Part shown: positions 1 through 7,286 of the stretch, in pieces
Layout of the letters: every line of letters starts with the position of its first letter
Position numbering within the stretch: the stretch's first letter is position 1
Assembly (NCBI GenBank): GCA_949739465.1
Contig: CATIYQ010000063.1
Span: 1 to 31,485, forward strand
Direction: 5' to 3'
DNA length: 31,485 bases
Origin: an uncultured Peptococcaceae bacterium
Lineage (GTDB): Bacteria > Bacillota > Dehalobacteriia > UBA4068 > JAAVYR01
Translations under genes and position numbers: made by a program
Notes under the pieces: generated by a model
What the model saw: the letters and a program-made list of their open reading frames with translations, nothing else
Database searches by the model: none
Told to the model about the DNA's origin: nothing

Positions 1-1
1 A

Positions 2-949
2 ACCATTTGTTCTTATGTAGGCGAAGGGTTGCGTTCTACCTTGGCGTCACTATCCCTTGCCGTCTGGCAGTCATTACAGGAAATCCGCTTGCGGACAGGT
101 AAGCCGCTGAATCTTATCCTAAATGGAGAATCCTTTTTCTTGAAGGAAGGCATGTTGATGAAAAATTGGCAGCAAAGTGATTTTTTGGTGTCACGGAAAA
201 TCATTGACGAAACAGTGCTTCTCATCAGTCACCATTCCTTCTACGCCATGGAGCAAGAGTTTCAGCATGGTTTTATTACCATTCCCGGTGGACATCGGGT
301 CGGCATTGCAGGGAAAGGTGTGCTACGGGACGGCGCTTTGCAAACTATGCGGGATATTTCTGGGCTGAATATCCGCATTGCCAGACCCCTTGCAGGCATT
401 AGCAATGGGCTGATGCCTTATCTCTTACGGAATGGGCAGCCCCAAAGCGTACTGATTATTGGTCCGCCCGGATGTGGTAAGACGACTCTTTTAAGAGATG
501 TGGCAAAAAATTTTAGCGAGGGGTGGCAGGGACGTTCTTTTCAGGTGGGTATCATTGATGAGCGGTCAGAAATTGCCTGTTCCCATCAGGGAATTCCTCA
601 ATTGGAGGTTGGTCCTTGTACAGATATTTTAGACGGTGTGCCAAAGTCCATGGGGTTGGAGTTGTTTTTGCGGGTCATGGGACATGATGTGGTGGTGACG
701 GATGAAATCAGCAGCGAAGGGGACTGTCGGGCTGTTCATGATTTGTGCGGTTGTGGGGTGGCGGTTGTTGCCTCTGCTCACGGCGGCAGCCTGCAAGGGG
801 TGTTGGCGAGAAAACCTTTGGGAGATTTTTTGCAGACCCAACCCTTTGATTGCTATGTTGTACTGAGTAAAAGAGGTGGAGTAGGGTATATAGCAGGTAT
901 TTATAATAGAGATTTTCAACCCATAAAGGAGCGGGGCTTATGTGGTTAA
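2..949 (+). CDS. spoIIIAA: Stage III sporulation protein AA (ATPase), 5'-truncated by window edge
   Basis: SpoIIIAA is the mother-cell secretion-type ATPase of the SpoIIIA-SpoIIQ channel that feeds the forespore. A Walker A motif GPPGCGKTT lies at 461-487 and a Walker B-like stretch DVVVTDEIS at about 686-712; the sequence reads as SpoIIIAA throughout. The frame stays open to the first complete codon of the window, and residues before the TTG at 29 still look like the family's N-terminus, so the true start is probably outside the window and the TTG is only a fallback. The gene overlaps spoIIIAB by 10 bases, which suggests translational coupling at the head of the spoIIIA operon. The sporulation-specific promoter would be upstream and is not visible. 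Confidence 0.93.
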   Translation, partial: TICSYVGEGLRSTLASLSLAVWQSLQEIRLRTGKPLNLILNGESFFLKEGMLMKNWQQSDFLVSRKIIDETVLLISHHSFYAMEQEFQHGFITIPGGHRVGIAGKGVLRDGALQTMRDISGLNIRIARPLAGISNGLMPYLLRNGQPQSVLIIGPPGCGKTTLLRDVAKNFSEGWQGRSFQVGIIDERSEIACSHQGIPQLEVGPCTDILDGVPKSMGLELFLRVMGHDVVVTDEISSEGDCRAVHDLCGCGVAVVASAHGGSLQGVLARKPLGDFLQTQPFDCYVVLSKRGGVGYIAGIYNRDFQPIKERGLCG

Positions 950-1461
950 AATGGTTGGGCTGCATGATGATTTTGGCAACTTGCGTCATGTTGGGCAGGC
1001 AAAAGGGGCGAATCTTAGGACGGCGGGAAGAAGAGTTACAGGATTTTTTACAGTTTTGCCACAGCATGGAAACGGAGATTAGCTACGGACAAACGCCGCT
1101 AGCACAAATCTTCTCTCAATGGGGCAGTCGTTTATCTACGCCGGTGGGTGAAATTGTTGCGGAAACGGGCAGACGTTTATCGGAACAATCGGGTGCGACC
1201 TTGCCGGTGATTTGGCAGGGGGTATTGGCAGCGTTTATGCCTCGGCTGGCGTTGCAACAAGAAGACTTGGTCGTGGTGAAGACCATCGGTAATGAGTTGG
1301 GGCTAACTTATAGCGGGGAACAGCTGAAAAAATTGCAGCTAATCGAGGTGCGATTGCAGGAGCAAATCCGCGTTTCCCATGAGGAACGATTGAAAATGGA
1401 AAAGGTTTGGCAGGCGCTGGGTTGGTGCGGCGGTATGATGTTGGTGTTGATATTGATGTAG
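940..1461 (+). CDS. spoIIIAB: Stage III sporulation protein AB
   Basis: A 173-residue membrane protein of the SpoIIIA channel complex, in the mother-cell membrane around the forespore. It has an N-terminal hydrophobic segment (about residues 2-19), a helical, charged middle and a C-terminal hydrophobic segment ending in LVLILM. That layout resembles the GspF-like SpoIIIAB fold. The ATG at 940 lies inside the end of spoIIIAA. The last codons run into a hexanucleotide tandem repeat (1449-1478) that spans the stop codon, which is unusual. Identification rests on sequence character and fixed position between AA and AC. Confidence 0.92.
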   Translation: MWLKWLGCMMILATCVMLGRQKGRILGRREEELQDFLQFCHSMETEISYGQTPLAQIFSQWGSRLSTPVGEIVAETGRRLSEQSGATLPVIWQGVLAAFMPRLALQQEDLVVVKTIGNELGLTYSGEQLKKLQLIEVRLQEQIRVSHEERLKMEKVWQALGWCGGMMLVLILM

Positions 1462-1478
1462 ATATTGATATAGATGTA
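1449..1478 (+). repeat. Five imperfect tandem hexamers of type GATRTW
   Basis: Five consecutive hexamers (GATATT, GATGTA, GATATT, GATATA, GATGTA) span the TAG stop of spoIIIAB at 1459-1461, followed by a decayed copy up to about 1490. The tract lies just before the ribosome binding site of spoIIIAC. Read in the spoIIIAC frame it would encode alternating Val/Ile-Asp, but the SpoIIIAC start is downstream. Copy-number change would alter only the last codons of spoIIIAB and the AB-AC spacing. Confidence 0.8.
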
Positions 1479-1505
1479 GACGGGGATATAAAGGAGTGTG
1501 GAACG

Positions 1506-1706
1506 ATGATAGACGGCGAAATCATTTTCTTTTTAACAGGGCTTGCCATTGCAGTGACCATATTGCATACCTTCTTAAAACAAGCGGGACGGGACGAATA
1601 TGCCTATCTGACGTTAATTGTGGGGCTTACCATTGCCCTTTTGAAAGTGATTCCCATTGTGCAGCAGCTTTTTACCCAGGTACAGTCTGTGTTTAAGCTG
1701 TATTAG
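1506..1706 (+). CDS. spoIIIAC: Stage III sporulation protein AC
   Basis: A 66-residue protein with two transmembrane helices (about residues 5-20 and 29-47), matching the small SpoIIIAC of the feeding-tube complex; family members are close to 68 residues. An in-frame GTG start further upstream (near 1407) would add the Val-Asp/Ile-Asp repeat. The ATG at 1506 is preferred because an AAGGAG box lies about 9-10 bases upstream and because the resulting N-terminus MIDGEIIFFLTGLA fits the family. It is the third gene of the spoIIIA operon. Confidence 0.92.
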   Translation: MIDGEIIFFLTGLAIAVTILHTFLKQAGRDEYAYLTLIVGLTIALLKVIPIVQQLFTQVQSVFKLY

Positions 1707-1728
1707 CCGGACCCGGTGAGGTGAAAGT

Positions 1729-2121
1729 ATGGAACAAGTAATGAGCGTCATTATCCTGGCCTTTATTGGGATGATAGCAGGGATTTTTATCAACGAAAGC
1801 AAACTGCCTGTGTTAGGACTGATGGTGGTATTGGCTTGCGGCTCTCTGATTTTTTTAAAAGTATTGCCCCAATTGGCAGAGGTGTTGCGGGTTTTTACTC
1901 GGCTGGCGGAGTATGCCTCTCTGAACCAAGCTTATCTTTTTACCATCTTTAAGGTGCTTGGTATTGCTTATATCAGTGAATTTGCTGCTCAAATCTGTCG
2001 GGACGGGGGGCAAAACGCTTTAGCCATGAAAATAGAAATGGCAGCGAAAATCGGCGTCATGGCTCTTTCTATACCTATTATGATGTCGGTGCTGGAATCT
2101 ATCCTGCAAATTTTGCATTAG
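1729..2121 (+). CDS. spoIIIAD: Stage III sporulation protein AD
   Basis: A 130-residue polytopic membrane protein with about four hydrophobic segments (residues 3-21, 28-46, 66-85 and 101-125), as expected for SpoIIIAD of the mother-cell SpoIIIA complex. The ATG is preceded by a GAGGTG ribosome binding site 6-7 bases upstream. It follows spoIIIAC by 22 bases and precedes spoIIIAE, the conserved operon order. SpoIIIAC and SpoIIIAD are related families, and both are present here as separate genes. Confidence 0.92.
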   Translation: MEQVMSVIILAFIGMIAGIFINESKLPVLGLMVVLACGSLIFLKVLPQLAEVLRVFTRLAEYASLNQAYLFTIFKVLGIAYISEFAAQICRDGGQNALAMKIEMAAKIGVMALSIPIMMSVLESILQILH

Positions 2122-2148
2122 CAGAAGAACAAGAAGGGAGGAGTGGCG

Positions 2149-3333
2149 GTGGAAACGTTTTTTTGTAGGCGAGGAAAACAGTTTTATTGGTTGGCGGGGC
2201 TGCTATTTGCAGCAAGTTTTCTTCTTTGCTGCTCTTTGCCTTGTTATGGTGCAACGATGGAAATGGAAGAGGTTGTTGATTTAAGCGGTTTAGAAGAATT
2301 TATCGGCAGCATGGACCATGTCTTTGGCGAGGAGCTGGAGGAATTTCATTTGGATCTCCTTTGGCAGCAAATCAAAGAAGGCGATTTTCATCTGGATTTT
2401 CGGGAGATTGGTAAGGGGTTGCTGGCAATACTATTCCAAGAAGTAAATAAAAATCGTGTCTTATTTGCTCAGCTCATTGTAGTTGCAATGGCCGCCTTAT
2501 TCTTAGAAATGCTCTCCTCTAATTTTTTACGGGGCGGCGTTGCCACGCTGACCCATGGCATTGTCTACCTGGCGTTGATTGCTATCACTCTTTCTTCCTT
2601 CCGCTCGGCAAGCGATACGGCGCTTACGGCGGTAACGGGAATGAGCGATTTGTTTTACGCTATCATGCCACTCTTAATGACGATTTTAGCAGGGATTGGC
2701 GGAGTGACAACAGTTTCTATTGTTCATCCCTTGGTGCTGGCAGGGCTTTCTATGGCGATGGTGGTTATTCGTCATTTTGTCTTTCCGTTAATTTATTTTG
2801 CCACTGTATTAAAAATTGTCAGCTATATTTCTCCTCGCTTTCATTTGGAAAAGCTCTCCGCCTTAGGTAAGGATATTGCTTTGGGATTACTGGGTATTAC
2901 CATGGCGTTATTTATCGGTCTTCTGGGACTGGCGGGCGTCGGCGCTTCCAGTATCGACGGCTTGAGGATGAAGGCGGCAAAAATGGCAACAGGGACCTTT
3001 ATCCCTGTCATCGGGCGCTCTCTTGCTGACGCATTGGATGGTATTTTAGGCACATCGTTGCTTCTCAAGAACGGTATTGGTTTCATTGGCGTCATTGCCA
3101 TTTTCCTCTTGTGTGCCTTACCTGCGGTGAAGGTTCTGGTTATGGCGATGGTTTATCGGCTTATTGGTGCATTGTTGCAGCCCTTAGGTGATGAGAAGCT
3201 GGCAACGGCAGTCAGCGGCATTGGCAATTCTCTTTTGCTGGTTTTTGCGGTGTTGGTGGCAACGGGAATTTTATTTTTCTTCACCATTTCCTTGCTTGTG
3301 GCTATGGGGAATATCACGATGATGATGCGATAA
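2149..3333 (+). CDS. spoIIIAE: Stage III sporulation protein AE
   Basis: A polytopic membrane protein of 394 residues, the largest SpoIIIA subunit. It has an N-terminal signal-like hydrophobic stretch (LAGLLFAASFLLCCSLP), a soluble acidic region of about 60 residues, and then many transmembrane helices from about residue 95 to the C-terminus. An in-frame GTG at 2143 is possible but would leave no gap after the GGGAGG box at 2136-2141; the GTG at 2149 has a 7-base spacing and is preferred. It lies between spoIIIAD and spoIIIAF in the canonical order. Confidence 0.92.
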   Translation: METFFCRRGKQFYWLAGLLFAASFLLCCSLPCYGATMEMEEVVDLSGLEEFIGSMDHVFGEELEEFHLDLLWQQIKEGDFHLDFREIGKGLLAILFQEVNKNRVLFAQLIVVAMAALFLEMLSSNFLRGGVATLTHGIVYLALIAITLSSFRSASDTALTAVTGMSDLFYAIMPLLMTILAGIGGVTTVSIVHPLVLAGLSMAMVVIRHFVFPLIYFATVLKIVSYISPRFHLEKLSALGKDIALGLLGITMALFIGLLGLAGVGASSIDGLRMKAAKMATGTFIPVIGRSLADALDGILGTSLLLKNGIGFIGVIAIFLLCALPAVKVLVMAMVYRLIGALLQPLGDEKLATAVSGIGNSLLLVFAVLVATGILFFFTISLLVAMGNITMMMR

Positions 3334-3362
3334 TGCGATGAGCATATAGAGGAGGGGGCGTT

Positions 3363-3926
3363 TTGGATTTTATTACGGATTTAATGAGACAGATTTCTGT
3401 CATTGCCGTGCTGGCAGCATTTTTGGAGCTATTGTTGCCCAATGGCGAGATGCAGAAATTTATTCGGTTTTTTATGGGATTATTGATTCTGGTCGTCTTT
3501 CTTAATCCTTTGATTAAGGGACAGCTTTTTGATGTGGAAATTGCTTCGGCAGAAATGGCAGACGTGATGGACGCGCCCGGAGCGCAGCTATCCACAGAGG
3601 AGATTCTCAAAGCGGGAGAAGAAATGGATACAAATCTTTTGGGAAAGGCAAAGGCGGAACTGGAAGAGGATATTTCACTGCAAATCCTCGCTTTGGTTCG
3701 TTTAGCGCCGGGGGTAGAGCGTGCAGCAGTAAAGCTCCTCTTTGCCGAAGACGGTAGTGGTAATATTGCGGAGGTGCGGCTAACCCTTATGGTTGCGCCC
3801 GGAACAGATACAATTCGGGTAGAAGAGGAAATCAATGATTTGTTGGAGGCGTTTTATCATATTCCCCAAGAAAAAATAACATATGTCATGAAGGAGGCAG
3901 CGGCAAATGACGGAAACGAATTATGA
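3363..3926 (+). CDS. spoIIIAF: Stage III sporulation protein AF
   Basis: A 187-residue protein with two N-terminal transmembrane helices (about residues 11-25 and 33-50; motif LLPNGEMQKFIRFFMGLL is typical of SpoIIIAF) and a soluble C-terminal ring-building-like domain from about residue 90. The start is a TTG with a strong GGAGGGGG box at 3351-3358; no ATG or GTG nearby gives a family-like N-terminus. The end overlaps spoIIIAG by 20 bases, implying coupled translation. It is part of the SpoIIIA channel in the outer forespore membrane. Confidence 0.92.
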   Translation: MDFITDLMRQISVIAVLAAFLELLLPNGEMQKFIRFFMGLLILVVFLNPLIKGQLFDVEIASAEMADVMDAPGAQLSTEEILKAGEEMDTNLLGKAKAELEEDISLQILALVRLAPGVERAAVKLLFAEDGSGNIAEVRLTLMVAPGTDTIRVEEEINDLLEAFYHIPQEKITYVMKEAAANDGNEL

Positions 3927-4596
3927 AACAAATTATGAAATGAATGCTGAAATGGGTGATGAAAAAGATACAAAACAACAGGCATATCCCAAAGAAACAA
4001 AACATAAAGTAAAAAAGAATCATGCTTTTCTTGCCGATTATAAAACAAAACCCTGGTTTAAACCGGGAATTCTTCTGGTCGCGGGTATTTTTCTTATGAG
4101 TCTCTCCAGCGTATTATCGGGCGGTAATACCGACGGTGATGCGTATCATCGCGATGTGGCGCAAGAAAGTGTTGACGCGCAAAATCTGCCCTCTTATATG
4201 CAGATAGAACAACAGTTAGAGGCCAAGCTGGAACGGACCATTAGTGGGGTGGCAGGCGTGGACCATGTTTTGGTCAGTGTAACCTTAGACAGCAGCATGG
4301 CAAAAGATTATGCCATAGATGTGTCCACTGTCTCTAAAACGCAACAGGAACAAGATGCCGGCGGAGTGCAAAGAATCATAGCGGAACAAACAGATAATCA
4401 ACAATTAGTCTTAGAAAAAGGAGGTGCAACGCCCATTATCATCAAAGAGTCCATGCCGCAGGTGCGGGGCGTGGCGGTGGTAGCCACCGGTGTGGATAAC
4501 GCTGCTACCAGAGAAGAAGTGTTTCATATCGTCCAGGGATTATTAGATGTTCCTGCTCATAAAATCATTATCACCAATGGAAAAGGAAAGGAGTAA
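3907..4596 (+). CDS. spoIIIAG: Stage III sporulation protein AG
   Basis: A 229-residue single-pass protein: a charged, Glu/Thr/Lys-rich cytoplasmic segment of about 50 residues, a transmembrane helix (about 53-72), then an intermembrane domain of the FliF/YscJ ring-forming type (starting around EQQLEAKLERTISGVAGV). SpoIIIAG forms the large ring of the feeding channel. An AAGGAGG box lies 9-10 bases before the ATG, inside the end of spoIIIAF. The N-terminus carries near-repeats of Glu-Thr/Met-Asn-Tyr-Glu, a local low-complexity feature. Confidence 0.92.
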   Translation: MTETNYETNYEMNAEMGDEKDTKQQAYPKETKHKVKKNHAFLADYKTKPWFKPGILLVAGIFLMSLSSVLSGGNTDGDAYHRDVAQESVDAQNLPSYMQIEQQLEAKLERTISGVAGVDHVLVSVTLDSSMAKDYAIDVSTVSKTQQEQDAGGVQRIIAEQTDNQQLVLEKGGATPIIIKESMPQVRGVAVVATGVDNAATREEVFHIVQGLLDVPAHKIIITNGKGKE

Positions 4597-4600
4597 CAAG

Positions 4601-5167
4601 ATGAAAAAGTTAGATGTAAAAGGTTGTTTGAGAAGAAGAAAATTGTGGGGGATTTTAGCCGTTATTTGCTGCGTTGTGTTGTGCTTTACCTTTTTTGGTA
4701 ATCACGAAGAGGATACTACTCTACCGCCCTCTGATTCTCAGGGGAATGTAACCCCCAGTCAACCCAATGGTTCTGATAGCAGCAATTGGCAGCCCAGCAA
4801 AGAAGATATTGACAGCAAAGGATATTATGCCGCATACCGTCTGGAACGAGAAAAAGTGCGAGCCAATCAAATTGAATTGTTAAACGGCATTGTGAATAAC
4901 GCCAACAGCACGGCGGAAGAAAAGAAAAACGCCCAAAATAAAATCATGATAATTACCGATAACATGGGGCAAGAATTACAAATAGAACAGTTGTTGCAGG
5001 CAAAAGGCTTTAACGAAGCAGCCGTATTCATTCAAGATGAAAAAATCTGCATTGTATTGGAAGACAATATGCTCTCGACCGACGCTGCAGCCCAAGTAGT
5101 GGACATCGTGAAAAGTATTACCGGCAAAGGAATGGAAAGCGTGGTTATCGTGCCGAAAAATGCTTAA
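4601..5167 (+). CDS. spoIIIAH: Stage III sporulation protein AH
   Basis: A 188-residue protein with a short basic cytoplasmic N-terminus, one transmembrane helix (about residues 16-33), a Ser/Pro/Asn-rich linker and a C-terminal YscJ/FliF-like domain beginning at YYAAYRLEREKVRANQ. In the family it interacts with SpoIIQ across the intermembrane space. A longer in-frame reading from 4547 is rejected because AAAGGAG lies 7 bases before the ATG at 4601 and the short form gives the expected N-terminus. It is the last spoIIIA gene. No convincing terminator follows it. Confidence 0.92.
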   Translation: MKKLDVKGCLRRRKLWGILAVICCVVLCFTFFGNHEEDTTLPPSDSQGNVTPSQPNGSDSSNWQPSKEDIDSKGYYAAYRLEREKVRANQIELLNGIVNNANSTAEEKKNAQNKIMIITDNMGQELQIEQLLQAKGFNEAAVFIQDEKICIVLEDNMLSTDAAAQVVDIVKSITGKGMESVVIVPKNA

Positions 5168-5233
5168 GCTGGCAGGAAAAAACCATTTTATGTAAAATAT
5201 TATAAGAATAAACAAAGAAATATATTTCTTGTC

Positions 5234-5262
5234 TTTATGATAATGAAGAATTGTGATATACT
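5234..5262 (+). promoter_or_regulatory. Probable sigma-A promoter (extended -10) for the Asp23 gene
   Basis: TATACT at 5257-5262 is preceded by TG plus one base, an extended -10 element, and a weak TTTATG lies 17 bases upstream at 5234-5239. A short inverted repeat, TGATAT (5254-5259) and ATATCA (5265-5270), overlaps the -10 and could be an operator. It would separate Asp23-family expression from the sporulation operon upstream. Confidence 0.5.
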
Positions 5263-5326
5263 AAATATCATAAGATGATGATTGCGGCATGATAAAGATA
5301 AGAGCAAATAAAAGGAGGCTAATCCT

Positions 5327-5752
5327 ATGACAGAAAACAATGAAGTATTTGAAGTGGAAATGGACGAAGATATGGCGGCAAACGCAAGTCCTGGCGTGGT
5401 GAAAATCGCCAATGATGTTGTGGCTACCATTGCAGGTATGGCCGCCAGCGAAGTACCGGGCGTTGCCGGCATGAGCGGTGGTTTAGTGGGCGGTATTGCC
5501 GAAAAGTTAGGCAGAAAAAATCTGGGCAAAGGCATTAAAGTAGAGGTAAAAGAATCCAGCGCTACCATAGAAATCTACATCATTGTGGAATATGGTGTGA
5601 AGATTCAGGAAGTAGCCAAAAACATTCAAGAAAGCGTTACCAGCGCCATTGAAAATATGACCGGTTTGGTAACCGACGCGGTAAATGTTTTCATCCAAGG
5701 GGTTTCTTTCCCTCAGCCACAAAAGGAAGAAGCGCCGGCTGTTGCTGAATAG
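5327..5752 (+). CDS. Asp23/Gls24 family envelope stress response protein
   Basis: A 141-residue soluble protein of the Asp23/Gls24 (YqhY-like) family. Typical features are GVVKIANDVVATIAGMAASE, followed by a Gly-rich loop and a beta-strand rich core ending in a helical segment (about residues 85-125). Family members bind the membrane through AmaP and are linked to envelope stress or lipid homeostasis. The next gene is AmaP, which supports the call. An AAAAGGAGG box precedes the ATG. The gene lies between its own promoter and a hairpin terminator, so it can be transcribed alone or with partial read-through into amaP. Confidence 0.88.
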   Translation: MTENNEVFEVEMDEDMAANASPGVVKIANDVVATIAGMAASEVPGVAGMSGGLVGGIAEKLGRKNLGKGIKVEVKESSATIEIYIIVEYGVKIQEVAKNIQESVTSAIENMTGLVTDAVNVFIQGVSFPQPQKEEAPAVAE

Positions 5753-5760
5753 TCTTTTTT

Positions 5761-5799
5761 CTGCCCCGGAAAAGTTATTCTTTGCCGGGGCAGGTTTTT
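5761..5799 (+). terminator. Rho-independent terminator between asp23-like gene and amaP
   Basis: CTGCCCCGG (5761-5769) pairs with CCGGGGCAG (5785-5793) across a 15-base loop, and GTTTTTA follows. The stem is GC-rich. No clear promoter is seen between it and amaP, so it probably acts as a partial terminator lowering amaP, DUF2273 and nusB expression relative to the Asp23 protein. Confidence 0.75.
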
Positions 5800-5840
5800 A
5801 CATACCAATCGCCCGACGGACGCAAGAGGAGGAATGAATT

Positions 5841-6539
5841 GTGCGTTTCATAGATAAACTACTATTCTTATTACTGGCACTATGTTTTACTGCATTAGGG
5901 ATTCTCATGATATACAGCGTTTTGAATGCGCAGATGATTTTAAACCTCGTCGAAGATATGTTGCAGCACCATCAATGGTTGGTGGTTATTGCAGGCGCCG
6001 TTATCGCCTTCATCGGTATTTTCTTAGTGCTGAATATGCTCTTTACCAAAAAAGAAAAAATTGCCAAAGTATCCGGTAACGATATTGGTCAGGTAACCAT
6101 GAGTATGGAAGCAATCCAAAGCATGATAAACCGTACTGTATCTAATATTAGCGGCATTAAGGAAGTTAGTCCCAAGCTGAAAATCGTTGGAGATAAGGTG
6201 GCAATCTGTTTACATATCACAGTGCAGTCTGATATGATTGTACCGGAATTGGGCGCTGCCATTCAAAAAGCGGTCAAAGAGGATTTAGAAACGATGGCGG
6301 GCATTGCCATTGCTGAGATTAAAGTCTTGGTTTCTTCGGTGGACGGCGCAAGCGGCGACAATGCCAAGAAAAACCGTCTTCCCGGCTTCAAAAAAGCGGA
6401 TAAAAAAGAAGATGTAGCAACACCGATAGCGGCAGAGGATGCGGTAGACGTTGCGGTAAAAGAAACGACAGTCGTTGAGGTCGTGGCAGAAGAGGCGCAA
6501 GCCGTGGCAGACGACAAGAAAGCAGAACCCCAGGCATAA
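5841..6539 (+). CDS. amaP: AmaP-like alkaline shock response membrane anchor protein
   Basis: A 232-residue protein with two N-terminal transmembrane helices (about residues 5-26 and 46-66) and a soluble domain of Asp23-related fold (residues 80-160). The tail is Lys-rich, then Ala/Val/Glu-rich (about 170-232) and low in complexity. In Staphylococcus, AmaP anchors Asp23 at the membrane; the adjacent Asp23-family and DUF2273 genes match that set. The GTG start is preceded by AGAGGAGG 10 or so bases upstream. The repetitive acidic tail is longer than I would expect and may be a lineage-specific extension. Confidence 0.82.
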   Translation: MRFIDKLLFLLLALCFTALGILMIYSVLNAQMILNLVEDMLQHHQWLVVIAGAVIAFIGIFLVLNMLFTKKEKIAKVSGNDIGQVTMSMEAIQSMINRTVSNISGIKEVSPKLKIVGDKVAICLHITVQSDMIVPELGAAIQKAVKEDLETMAGIAIAEIKVLVSSVDGASGDNAKKNRLPGFKKADKKEDVATPIAAEDAVDVAVKETTVVEVVAEEAQAVADDKKAEPQA

Positions 6540-6581
6540 GCATGATGATTGTTGGAAAATAAAAGAAAAGAGGCTGATAAC

Positions 6582-6818
6582 ATGGCAAGTATCAAGGCAT
6601 TCTTTGCCAGAATGTGGGAGGAACGGCGAGGCGCCAGCATCGGAGTGATTCTTGGCGTATCCTTGGCTGCCGTTATCTTGCTCTTTGGTTTTTGGCAATC
6701 TGTATTTCTCATTCTTTTTGGCTGCATTGGTTTTGCCATTGGCGCCAGAATCGACAGCAAAGAGAATTTCCAAAAAATGATGAACCGTATTTTCGGCGAT
6801 GGAGAAACGATGAATTAA
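6582..6818 (+). CDS. DUF2273 family small integral membrane protein
   Basis: A 78-residue protein with a basic N-terminus (about 15 residues) and two closely spaced hydrophobic helices (about residues 19-36 and 38-56), then a charged tail. This matches the DUF2273 family regularly found beside Asp23/AmaP genes; its precise role is unknown. An upstream TTG would add 11 residues, but the ATG at 6582 has an AAGAGG box at suitable distance and yields the expected N-terminus. It lies between amaP and nusB. Confidence 0.8.
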   Translation: MASIKAFFARMWEERRGASIGVILGVSLAAVILLFGFWQSVFLILFGCIGFAIGARIDSKENFQKMMNRIFGDGETMN

Positions 6819-6872
6819 CGACGCCTGCTGGGAATGGTCGCAGTATATGGTGAAATTAGGGAGGATTTTATT

Positions 6873-7286
6873 TTGAGTAGAAGCGCAGCCAGAAAAACGG
6901 CTTTGCAAATGATTTTCCAAATGGACGTAGGGAAAAACGAATGGGAAATGGCTTTGCATACGTTAGAAGAAAAGAATCTAGAGGAAAGCGACGCTGCCTT
7001 TGCGCTCCATTTGGCGGAAGGGGTATTGGCGCGTCAAGGGGTAATCGACCCGCTGCTGCAAAAGGAATCCACTCAATGGTCCTTAGACCGCATGGCAAAC
7101 GTAGATAAAAGCATTTTGCGTTTGGCTGTTTACGAGCTGATGGCTTATCCTGACACTGCCAAAAATATTGTTATCAATGAAGCCATTGAGTTGGCGAAAA
7201 TATTTAGCACGCCAGAGTCGGGTGCTTTCGTCAACGGAGTGTTGGACAAGATTGCCAAGGGATTAAGCGAGGAAAAAGCAGAATGA
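6873..7286 (+). CDS. nusB: Transcription antitermination factor NusB
   Basis: A 137-residue NusB, which with NusE (S10) binds boxA in rRNA leader transcripts for antitermination. The N-terminus MSRSAARKTALQMIFQMDVG and the C-terminal INEAIELAKIFSTPESGAFVNGVLDKIA are characteristic. A longer reading from 6834 exists, but the TTG at 6873 has AGGGAGG 8 bases upstream and gives the normal NusB length and start. The stop overlaps the ATG of the next gene by four bases (ATGA), so the two are translationally coupled. Confidence 0.92.
   Translation: MSRSAARKTALQMIFQMDVGKNEWEMALHTLEEKNLEESDAAFALHLAEGVLARQGVIDPLLQKESTQWSLDRMANVDKSILRLAVYELMAYPDTAKNIVINEAIELAKIFSTPESGAFVNGVLDKIAKGLSEEKAE

Noticed and set aside
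29..949. TTG at 29 as the true spoIIIAA start
   Set aside because: The frame is open to the window edge and the preceding residues still look family-like; a start outside the window is more likely.
1407..1706. Longer SpoIIIAC with a Val/Ile-Asp repeat N-terminus
   Set aside because: The ATG at 1506 has a proper ribosome binding site and gives the normal 66-residue protein; the upstream part overlaps spoIIIAB and the tandem repeat.
3314..3835. 173-codon open frame on the minus strand
   Set aside because: It lies fully opposite spoIIIAE/spoIIIAF, has Ser/Arg/Pro-rich shadow composition and no ribosome binding site.
5185..5198. ATTTTA-TG-TAAAAT as terminator of the spoIIIA operon
   Set aside because: The stem is six AT pairs with no T-run; too weak to support.
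6285..6959. 224-codon open frame on the minus strand
   Set aside because: It is antisense to amaP, the DUF2273 gene and nusB, with no domain or start signal; it is a shadow frame.
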